Source: Sediminibacterium sp. (lineage in GTDB: Bacteria; Bacteroidota; Bacteroidia; Chitinophagales; Chitinophagaceae). Taken from it: 64,000 nt of DNA. The stretch lies in the NCBI RefSeq assembly GCF_030695065.1, contig NZ_JAUYTR010000009.1:186001-250000 (forward strand), in the 5' to 3' direction. Positions within the stretch are counted from its first letter, which is position 1. Each line of letters starts with the position of its first letter. The translations under genes and the position numbers were made by a program. The notes under the pieces are model-generated. The model searched no databases. It saw only the letters and a program-made list of their open reading frames with translations, and was not told the DNA's origin. Of the stretch, positions 45,345 to 52,051 are shown one piece after another.

Positions 45345-46271
45345 ATGAATGGGTCCAAACGCTCATCCTTGTTTTTAAGTGGCTTTTTACTAAGCATTGG
45401 CGGAGCTATTTTATTTTCAACCAAAGCCATTTGGGTAAAATTGGCTTTTCGTAATACAGGTGTAGATGCATTAACGCTGCTAAGTTTACGAATGCTATTG
45501 GCACTCCCATTTTATTTAGTAGTCGCGTGGTTTTCAGGTAAAAAAGAATCTGCCATTCCACTTAGTAAAAAAGATTGGTTTTGGATTATTACTTTAGGGG
45601 TGTTGGGTTACTACATAAGTAGCTTATTCGATTTCATAGGCTTACAATATATTTCTGCTGGATTAGAACGCTTAATTTTATTTTTGTACCCCACATTTGC
45701 TGTATTGTTGAATACGTGGGTTTTTAAAAGCACTATTTCAAAAATTCAACTTTTTGCACTCGCAATTACTTATACAGGAATTGGCATTGCTTATTACGCA
45801 GAATTAGGTACAATTCAACACAATGAACATTTCTATTTTGGATCATTCATGGTTTTTTTATGTGCTGTAACTTATTCATTTTATTTGGTTGGAACAGGAA
45901 AAATGGTTGTGAAAGTGGGTGCTACTAGGTATACTGCTTATGCTATGCTTGCTGCAACTGCTGGAGTATTTATCCATTTCATAACACAAGCACAATGGGA
46001 AAAAGTAAATATGTCTAGCCAACTTTGGTGGTATAGTATTGCTTTGGCAATCATTGCAACGGTTATCCCTTCTTTTCTAATGAGCAGTGGCATGAAAAAG
46101 ATAGGCAGCAATAACGCTTCAATTATAACTAGTATAGGTCCGGTATCAACTATTATTCAAGCAGCCATTTTTTTAAATGAGCCCATTTTAATGGAACAAA
46201 TAGTAGGCACATTCTTGGTCATTATAGGCGTAGTACTAATTGGATGGCAAACAACCAGACCAATCAATTAA
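45345..46271 (+). CDS. EamA/DMT-family membrane transporter
   Basis: The 308-residue protein has about ten membrane segments in two EamA repeats. The first includes GAILFSTKAIWVKLAFRNTGVDALTLLSLRMLLALPFYL and GLQYISAGLERLILFLYPTFAVLL. The second includes FGSFMVFLCAVTYSFYLVGTGKM and GSNNASIITSIGPVSTIIQAAIFLNEPI. These proteins export or import small metabolites; the substrate is unknown. It is 2 bases after dapD, so it could be co-expressed. Its stop overlaps the convergent PAS/REC gene in TTAA. Confidence 0.88.
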   Translation: MNGSKRSSLFLSGFLLSIGGAILFSTKAIWVKLAFRNTGVDALTLLSLRMLLALPFYLVVAWFSGKKESAIPLSKKDWFWIITLGVLGYYISSLFDFIGLQYISAGLERLILFLYPTFAVLLNTWVFKSTISKIQLFALAITYTGIGIAYYAELGTIQHNEHFYFGSFMVFLCAVTYSFYLVGTGKMVVKVGATRYTAYAMLAATAGVFIHFITQAQWEKVNMSSQLWWYSIALAIIATVIPSFLMSSGMKKIGSNNASIITSIGPVSTIIQAAIFLNEPILMEQIVGTFLVIIGVVLIGWQTTRPIN

Positions 46272-48085
46272 TGTACCAATACATTTTCCATTTCACTTAA
46301 TCTTTCAAATTGCTCAATCGTTAGTGGCTTAGTAATGAAATGCGTAACGTTTAAAAATTTCTTTGATCGTTCGTAATCTACATGGTCTATTGAAGAAGTT
46401 AATACTACTACTGGCCATGGTTGTCCTAATTTTTCATACTCGTGCAAAAAATCCCATCCCGACCTTCCCGAAAAATTAAGATCCAAGAAAATTTTTCTCT
46501 TTGTGTTTGGATTCTCTTTTACATACTCCAATGCAGTATCTACATGATCAAATGTATGCACTGGCATACTAGGCATTACGTTTCTAATAATAAGCTCATT
46601 TAATTTATTTACTAAATGATCGTCGTCTACTAAACATATTTCCTCAATTGCTTGATTTAGCAAATATTTATTTAATGAAATACTATTTGATGAAGCAAAA
46701 TTAATTTGATCGTTTAGCTTGAAAATTGCATCGTTCATCAAATTAGCAGAGTGCTCAATATCAGTAAATATTTGGGAATAAGTGGCTACATTATGGTCCT
46801 GAAATTTAGCTGTTTGTAGTAATTGTAAAATTTTAGAAAACTCATGTCGCAATTCGTGAGAAGTTATAAAAGAGATTTTTTTAAGATGACTCATTTGTTC
46901 TAAAACTTCTTTTTCTGAAATTTTTTTGAGCGTGATGTCTTTTTGAATGGTAATATACCCTGTAACAGCTCCTTCTTTATCAAATAGTGTTTCAATCATT
47001 AAATCGAGCCATATTCTAGCACCTGATTTGGTGTAATACAATATCTCTGTTCTAATACCTTTTCCCAACTCTATCACTTTTCTAATTCTATCTAGCGTTT
47101 CTTTACTTGTTTCTGCCCCTTTTAGAAAGCTACCCGGCGTTTTACCGCAGACTTCTTTTAAAGTATATCCAGTTGTTTTTACAAATGCATCGTTTACCCA
47201 AGTTATTCTGTTATCGCTATTGCACATGATAATAATACTACCAATTTTTTGTGCAATCTTAGTGAACTTCCCAAATTCAATTTTAGTACTTTCCATCAAC
47301 TCTTGTTGCCTTCTAATTTGAATTTGAGCTTCTTTAACTGGCGTAATATCTAAAGCAGTTCCAGCATACCCTTTAAAAATTCCGGCATCGGTATAAATTG
47401 GATTCCCTTTCATATTCATCCACCTATAAGAGCCATCATGTTTTTTAAATCGAAAAGTGATTGAATAGGGTTGTTGAATTACAAATGCCTGCCTTCTCTC
47501 CTGTAATACCTGCTCTTTATCTTCAGGATGTACATGCTGCAACCAACCATTATCCATTTCTTCCTCTAACAAAACACCTCTAAAATTCAACCAAGCAGTA
47601 TTCGCAAAAATTAACTGATGGTGTTTATCTGTTACCCACATTAAATCGGCTATATGATTGGCTAACTCAGAAAAACATACGCTCGTAATATTAATCTCCG
47701 TATTGGTCAAATGATTTGATGTTTGTTTAATCAAATGATCTTTTAAAACTACTCCTATTACAACACCTTTACTATTACAAACGCCATTCATAAAACATTC
47801 GTACAAATCAAATTCACTACCTGGTTTCTTAAATTTCAACTTCTCGGTATGGAGTTTATTCTTTGCACATTTCAGTAATGCATTTTTGAATAAGCCAGCT
47901 TCTGCACTATTTAAAATTGAATCAATAGACAGCCCCTTCACCTTCGTCCCCTTTAATTGATATGATTTAACAAACAATTCATGGCAGAATGTAATATTAC
48001 CATCCAAATCTGTTGCTAATAAAAAATCATCTGAAAATGCGTTGGCACTTTTCAAATCTTTATCAATTATAAAGGGGAATTGCAT
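46268..48085 (-). CDS. PAS/H-box-like/REC hybrid without kinase ATPase domain (paralogue A, 605 aa)
   Basis: The soluble 605-residue protein has three PAS-like domains (about 15-115, 140-250, 270-390; WLNFRGVLLEEEMDNGWLQHVHPED and ITWVNDAFVKTTGYTLKEV are typical). A helical segment KKISFITSHELRHEFSKILQLLQTAKF follows, with His410 in the place of a kinase H-box. The C-terminal receiver has IEEICLVDDDH, phosphoacceptor Asp535 in KIFLDLNFSGRSGWDF, Thr563 and Lys586 (FITKPLT). No N, G1 or G2 boxes of a HATPase_c domain occur between the H-box and REC, where only about 65 residues lie. It cannot be a self-sufficient histidine kinase. It overlaps the REC-only gene by 19 bases. Confidence 0.9.
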   Translation of the reverse strand: MQFPFIIDKDLKSANAFSDDFLLATDLDGNITFCHELFVKSYQLKGTKVKGLSIDSILNSAEAGLFKNALLKCAKNKLHTEKLKFKKPGSEFDLYECFMNGVCNSKGVVIGVVLKDHLIKQTSNHLTNTEINITSVCFSELANHIADLMWVTDKHHQLIFANTAWLNFRGVLLEEEMDNGWLQHVHPEDKEQVLQERRQAFVIQQPYSITFRFKKHDGSYRWMNMKGNPIYTDAGIFKGYAGTALDITPVKEAQIQIRRQQELMESTKIEFGKFTKIAQKIGSIIIMCNSDNRITWVNDAFVKTTGYTLKEVCGKTPGSFLKGAETSKETLDRIRKVIELGKGIRTEILYYTKSGARIWLDLMIETLFDKEGAVTGYITIQKDITLKKISEKEVLEQMSHLKKISFITSHELRHEFSKILQLLQTAKFQDHNVATYSQIFTDIEHSANLMNDAIFKLNDQINFASSNSISLNKYLLNQAIEEICLVDDDHLVNKLNELIIRNVMPSMPVHTFDHVDTALEYVKENPNTKRKIFLDLNFSGRSGWDFLHEYEKLGQPWPVVVLTSSIDHVDYERSKKFLNVTHFITKPLTIEQFERLSEMENVLVH

Positions 48086-48489
48086 AAACTAGAGTTTGGG
48101 GGGTTAAACTTAAAAAAATAGGAATCAAGAATTTCTGGTAATACCAAAAAATCTCTTGATTTATCTAAAAAAAAATTTGCCCCTTTGCTTAAACATGCGT
48201 GTTTATAAATTGCATGGGGCATATTGGTCAAAATAATTATCAAAGGACTTGCTAACGGATAGTCCTGTTTAATTTTATTCAATAAATCTATTCCACTAAT
48301 ACCTGGTAACTTAATATCTAAAATAAACACATCAGGAAAAGACTTATCAACTAGTTCCAACCCAAGTTCTGCTGAATTCGCTGATCTAATATTATACGAT
48401 GAATTTTTATCAGATAAGAGAATCCGAAGTTGATGAACTATAATATCTGCATCTTCTATAATTAATATGTTTAAACTTGCTGAAGTCAT
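48067..48489 (-). CDS. REC-only response regulator (140 aa)
   Basis: The protein is a single receiver domain: LNILIIEDADIIVHQLRILL (acidic pair), FPDVFILDIKLPGISGIDLL (phosphoacceptor Asp58), LIIILTNMPH (Thr) and ANFFLDKSRDF (Lys). It has no output domain, like CheY- or Spo0F-type relays. The coding region overlaps the start of paralogue A by 19 bases, so the two are made together and may act in one phosphorelay. A -7 element lies 16 bases upstream, just after the terminator of the NarL-type gene. Confidence 0.9.
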   Translation of the reverse strand: MTSASLNILIIEDADIIVHQLRILLSDKNSSYNIRSANSAELGLELVDKSFPDVFILDIKLPGISGIDLLNKIKQDYPLASPLIIILTNMPHAIYKHACLSKGANFFLDKSRDFLVLPEILDSYFFKFNPPNSSLCNSPL

Positions 48490-48505
48490 ATCATGTATAC
48501 TTATC

Positions 48506-48513
48506 CAAATTTA
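48506..48513 (-). promoter_or_regulatory. -7 element for the REC/paralogue-A operon
   Basis: On the minus strand TAAATTTG matches TAnnTTTG exactly, 16 bases before the ATG at 48489. The upstream inverted repeat at 48559-48576 is centred near -65 from the predicted start of transcription, a normal activator position. Confidence 0.5.
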
Positions 48514-48519
48514 ATCATC

Positions 48520-48558
48520 AAAAAAAGAAAGCTTTGTAGGGCAAGCCTACAAAGCTTT
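48520..48558 (-). terminator. Intrinsic terminator of the NarL-type regulator gene
   Basis: AAAGCTTTGTAGG and CCTACAAAGCTTT form a perfect 13-bp stem (48528-48558) with a 5-base loop. On the minus strand the stem is followed by CTTTTTTT. It lies 158 bases after the response-regulator stop and separates it from the downstream REC gene. A TTTT tract on the plus side is weak. Confidence 0.75.
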
Positions 48559-48576
48559 TGTAGTGCGGACACTACA
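48559..48576. promoter_or_regulatory. Inverted repeat TGTAGTG-N4-CACTACA, copy 1
   Basis: TGTAGTGCGGACACTACA is a perfect 7-bp inverted repeat with a 4-base spacer. The same half-sites and spacer length recur at 48703-48720, and both copies are followed by ATT. It lies about 65 bases upstream of the predicted start of the REC operon. The layout suggests a dimer-binding operator. Confidence 0.5.
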
Positions 48577-48702
48577 ATTGGTTTTTCAGGAATTTGAATT
48601 TTAAAATCAACACAGAAGTGTTTCAAATAACAAAACTAATTCAACTGAATAACTTCACTTGTAGTTGCATTTAACAAAAAAAGGGGTGATTACACGACAG
48701 TC

Positions 48703-48720
48703 TGTAGTGATATCACTACA
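48703..48720. promoter_or_regulatory. Inverted repeat TGTAGTG-N4-CACTACA, copy 2
   Basis: TGTAGTGATATCACTACA is a perfect 18-bp palindrome with the same half-sites and spacer length as copy 1. It overlaps the stop codon of the NarL-type regulator gene. The centres of the two copies are 144 bp apart. Confidence 0.5.
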
Positions 48721-49348
48721 ATTCAGAAATCTTATGTTCAATGGCGTATCGAATTAGATCGGCATTGCTCTTTAATCCCATTTTATCTAAAATTCGAGCG
48801 CGGTAAGTACTGATAGTATTAATGTTCAACGATAGCATTTCACTTATTTCTGATACGGATTTTCCTTCAACCAACTTTTTTAACACTTCAAACTCCCTAT
48901 CCGACAAGTTTTCATGGGGTAATTTTGTGGTATCTGTTTCTAAAGAACTGGCTAGCACTTCGGCTACCCTATTAGTAATATACTTTCTTCCGCTTAGGAT
49001 TTGCTGAACAGCGGTAACTAACTCATAAGGAGCGCTCTCTTTGGTTAAATAACCAGAAGCTCCCGCTTTTATAGCCCTAACTGCGTATTGTTCTGGCGAA
49101 TGCATACTCAACATTAAAACAGGAGTATTTGGTACATGCGTCTTAATTTGTTTAAGAATTTCAATACCAGAAAATCCAGGCATACTAATATCTGAAATAA
49201 TAATATCCCATTTTTCCTTGATTGATTTTTTAAATAATTCCGCAGAATCAGACACATCATGTACTTCGGCTTCAGGAAGTGACTCAAGCAGAATCTTCTT
49301 TAATCCTTCTCTAATTAAACCATGATCATCAGCAATGAGTATTCGCAT
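48716..49348 (-). CDS. NarL/FixJ-type response regulator
   Basis: The 210-residue protein has a receiver domain (MRILIADDHGLIREGLKKIL; phosphoacceptor Asp53 in IIISDISMPGFSG; Lys in GYLTKESAPYEL). A LuxR-type helix-turn-helix lies at residues about 145-205 (LSDREFEVLKKLVEGKSVSEISEMLSLNINTISTYRARILDKMGLKSNADLIRYA). It is a typical DNA-binding two-component output. It lies 66 bases after paralogue B on the same strand and is followed by a strong terminator. It is a candidate to bind the TGTAGTG inverted repeats nearby. Confidence 0.95.
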   Translation of the reverse strand: MRILIADDHGLIREGLKKILLESLPEAEVHDVSDSAELFKKSIKEKWDIIISDISMPGFSGIEILKQIKTHVPNTPVLMLSMHSPEQYAVRAIKAGASGYLTKESAPYELVTAVQQILSGRKYITNRVAEVLASSLETDTTKLPHENLSDREFEVLKKLVEGKSVSEISEMLSLNINTISTYRARILDKMGLKSNADLIRYAIEHKISEL

Positions 49349-49414
49349 ATTTTATTACTTACAGCTTTGCACACCAATTATAATATTAAAGATAAGGAAA
49401 CAGATTAATATGAA

Positions 49415-50503
49415 CTATAACTGATTATCAAGCTTTGCCGATTCCAAATCCGCAAAAAAGGACTTGACAAAATCAAAGGAAAGCGGTTTAGTAACATAAT
49501 CTATTACTGAAGTATAGCTTCTTGCTTTCTCTCTATCCCGATTATCTATGGAAGAGGAAAGTACAATTACATTAGATGCCTCAGAAATGGTTGCATAATC
49601 ATCTAAAAACTCCCAGCCACCCCTTCCAGGGAAATTAATGTCTAAAAAAATGAGGGTTTGATGCATTTTACCCATATTTCTGATATCAGCTAAAGCATCA
49701 TCTATGTCTATGTAAACCTCTACAGGCATTTCGGGCATTAAAGCTTGAACAATTTTCCTATTCAACACATTCGTTAGCACATCGTCGTCTATCATTAATA
49801 TTTTGCTGAATTTTTCTGCTTCTTTATTCATGTTAAAAAATTCATCTTGTTGATTAAAAGAAAGTTTATGATTTAATTTAAAAATGGAAGAATTGATTAA
49901 TTGAATAGACTTTTTGGCTTCCCCTATCAATTCAACTCTTTCAGTATCCGAAATAAACTTATTGTCCATCAAATTAACAATTGACTGTATTTTGGCATAT
50001 TCATGGCGCATTTCATGAGAGGTAATAAACGAAAGTTCTTGCAAACGATTTTTGAATAACTGACTTTGTTGCTCAATTTTCTTTCTCTCAGAAATATTTT
50101 GAGCAATTCCAATTAAATGAACAACTTCATTACCCAACTTCTCAAATACCGATAACCTGGCATTAAAATACTGGTATTGTTGAAACTTATCTAAACACCT
50201 ACATTCTATTTCTACATTTTGCTTTTCTAGACTCTCCAACTGTTGCATAGCATTTTGTAAGGGTTTCCAATCTTCGGAATGAATGAGTGACCTAAGTGAA
50301 ATACAATTGATTTCTTGATCTTTTAGGTGCTCAAAACCCAACATATCATCTAAAGCGGGGTTTCTCAAAACAAATCTCCTTTCTTTAACATTGAAAATAA
50401 AAATCATGTCTGGCAGCTTATTGTAAATGGCTTCCAATAAAGCAGACAAACTAACAAAAGAAGGTAAAACAGTAAATGTTGATACTTGAGCTTCCATCAC
50501 CAA
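49415..50503 (-). CDS. PAS/H-box-like/REC hybrid without kinase ATPase domain (paralogue B, 362 aa)
   Basis: This shorter relative of paralogue A has one PAS domain (about residues 20-140; IYNKLPDMIFIFNVKERRFVLRNPALDDMLGF). The segment LQELSFITSHEMRHEYAKIQSIVNLMD has His163 in the H-box position and His167 after it. A C-terminal receiver follows (ILMIDDDVLTNVLNRKI; Asp288 in LIFLDINFPGRGGWEFL; VIDYVTKPLSFDF). No HATPase_c motifs are present. MEAQVSTF two codons later is an alternative start. A sigma-54-like -24/-12 element and TTTTGGGA repeats lie upstream in the gap shared with the sigma-54 activator gene. Confidence 0.9.
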   Translation of the reverse strand: MVMEAQVSTFTVLPSFVSLSALLEAIYNKLPDMIFIFNVKERRFVLRNPALDDMLGFEHLKDQEINCISLRSLIHSEDWKPLQNAMQQLESLEKQNVEIECRCLDKFQQYQYFNARLSVFEKLGNEVVHLIGIAQNISERKKIEQQSQLFKNRLQELSFITSHEMRHEYAKIQSIVNLMDNKFISDTERVELIGEAKKSIQLINSSIFKLNHKLSFNQQDEFFNMNKEAEKFSKILMIDDDVLTNVLNRKIVQALMPEMPVEVYIDIDDALADIRNMGKMHQTLIFLDINFPGRGGWEFLDDYATISEASNVIVLSSSIDNRDREKARSYTSVIDYVTKPLSFDFVKSFFADLESAKLDNQL

Positions 50504-50519
50504 TTATTTATAAGACTAA

Positions 50520-50535
50520 TGTAAAAACAATGCCA
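50520..50535 (-). promoter_or_regulatory. Sigma-54-like promoter upstream of paralogue B
   Basis: On the minus strand TGGCAT-N5-TTACA resembles the sigma-54 consensus TGGCAC-N5-TTGCA with correct spacing: 5 of 6 bases match at -24 and 4 of 5 at -12, though the usual -13 G is an A. The transcript would start near 50509, close to the ATG. TGGGA-type half-sites lie about 70-115 bases upstream, where an NtrC-type activator would bind. Confidence 0.4.
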
Positions 50536-50579
50536 TCTATTTAACAAACTAAAAATCAACGACTTGCATAAATAGACCA

Positions 50580-50623
50580 TCCCAGAATAGGCCATTTTTG
50601 GGACGAATATTCCCCTTTTGGGA
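50580..50623. repeat. TTTTGGGA half-site cluster in the divergent control region
   Basis: The 44-base stretch holds TCCCA (50580-50584, inverted), TTTTGGGA (50596-50603) and TTTTGGGA (50616-50623). The two direct copies are exactly 20 bp apart, and both continue with a Y-N-A-A-type tail (CGAATA, TTAAAA). The gap separates paralogue B from the sigma-54 activator gene. A similar TCCCAAAA/TGGGA pair lies ahead of the gene at 54571. Confidence 0.45.
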
Positions 50624-50681
50624 TTAAAATCAATTATTCGGCAGAAAATATCATTAAATTGTAATGCTTTAAAAAAATCCA

Positions 50682-52046
50682 ATGAAGCCTTCAAAACCGC
50701 TAAAAATCTTCATTTTAGAAGACGATCTCTGGTATGGTACCATGCTTGAGCACTATCTGTCTTTAAACCCAGACTATCAAGTTCAAAGGTTTGAAACTGA
50801 AAAGTCATTTTTCCAAAAAATACATGAACAACCAGATGTAGTTACACTTGACTATACATTAGCAGAGGGAGATGCAGATGGTAGTAAAGTATTAAAAAAA
50901 ATAAAAGAATTCAATGCCGATATTGAAGTCATCATTATTTCTGGTCAAGATCAAATAAGTACTGCAGTAGAATTATTGAAATCAGGTGCATTTGATTATT
51001 TGGTAAAAGATGAAGATACAAAAGATCGACTTTGGAATGTCTTGCTTCACTTACAAGAAATAAAAGGTCTCAAAAAAGAGGTAGAAACATTGAAAGATGC
51101 ACTCAAAAAAAATTTCGATTTTTCTAAAGTCATCATAGGACAAAGTGAAGCAATTAATTCCGTATTTAAACTAATAGAAAAAGCCGCAAAAACAAATATC
51201 ACTGTTTCAATTACTGGTGAAACAGGAACTGGCAAAGAAATGGTAGCCAAAGCCATACACTACAATTCGAGTAAACATAAATATCCATTTGTTGCATTAA
51301 ATGTTGCTGCTATACCGCCAGATTTGTTAGAGAGTGAACTATTTGGCTACGAGAAAGGAGCATTTACAGGGGCAAATGGTAAACGGATAGGAAAATTTGA
51401 AGAAGCAAATAAAGGAACAATATTTTTAGATGAAATAGCCGAAATGGATTTGCATTTACAAGCAAAGATTTTACGGGTATTACAAGAAAGAGAAATTACC
51501 AGAATTGGTGGCAATACCACTGTAACACTAGATGTTAGAATCATTGTTGCTACACACAAAAATTTATTAAAGGAAGTTCAAAATAAAACTTTTAGAGAAG
51601 ACTTGTATTATAGGCTTTTAGGTCTCACAATTGAATTACCCCCATTAAGAGAAAGAGGAAACGATTATCTTATTTTAGCTAAGCACTTTATGCAAAGCTT
51701 CTGTAGCGATAATAGATTGCCAATAAAAACATTGAGTGCAGAAGCTATTTCGAAATTAAAACAATATGATTTTCCCGGTAATATTAGAGAACTAAAATCA
51801 ATTATAGAATTAGCGATTGTAATGGCAGAAAAAGAAGTAATTCTAGCAGCTGACATTAATATTGATAACAGTGAACATATTGGCAATCTATTAAATAAGG
51901 AAACAAGTCTAAAAGAATATGAAAGACAAATCATTCAGTTTTTTTTAAACAAGTATAACCAAGATGTTATAATGGTTTCAAAAAAATTAAATATTGGAAA
52001 ATCTACCCTATACAGAATGATGCAAAAGGGTGAAATTTCTAAGTAA
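50682..52046 (+). CDS. Sigma-54-dependent response regulator (NtrC family)
   Basis: The 454-residue protein has a receiver domain (IFILEDDLWYGTMLEHYL; Asp57 in VVTLDYTLAEGDADG; Lys in FDYLVKDED). A central AAA+ domain follows with Walker A GETGTGKEMVAKAI (about 179), ESELFGYEKGAFTGA (intact sigma-54-contacting GAFTGA, about 226-231), IFLDEIAEMDLHLQAKILRVLQE and an R-finger region. A short C-terminal HTH follows (NQDVIMVSKKLNIGKSTLYRMMQK). It should activate sigma-54 promoters when phosphorylated. The hybrid kinase gene starts 5 bases downstream and is its likely partner. Confidence 0.96.
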   Translation: MKPSKPLKIFILEDDLWYGTMLEHYLSLNPDYQVQRFETEKSFFQKIHEQPDVVTLDYTLAEGDADGSKVLKKIKEFNADIEVIIISGQDQISTAVELLKSGAFDYLVKDEDTKDRLWNVLLHLQEIKGLKKEVETLKDALKKNFDFSKVIIGQSEAINSVFKLIEKAAKTNITVSITGETGTGKEMVAKAIHYNSSKHKYPFVALNVAAIPPDLLESELFGYEKGAFTGANGKRIGKFEEANKGTIFLDEIAEMDLHLQAKILRVLQEREITRIGGNTTVTLDVRIIVATHKNLLKEVQNKTFREDLYYRLLGLTIELPPLRERGNDYLILAKHFMQSFCSDNRLPIKTLSAEAISKLKQYDFPGNIRELKSIIELAIVMAEKEVILAADINIDNSEHIGNLLNKETSLKEYERQIIQFFLNKYNQDVIMVSKKLNIGKSTLYRMMQKGEISK

Positions 52047-52051
52047 AAAAT

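Noticed and set aside
50497-50694. 65-residue minus-strand ORF across the divergent control region
   Set aside because: It overlaps the starts of both flanking genes and covers the TTTTGGGA cluster; the sequence has no domain.
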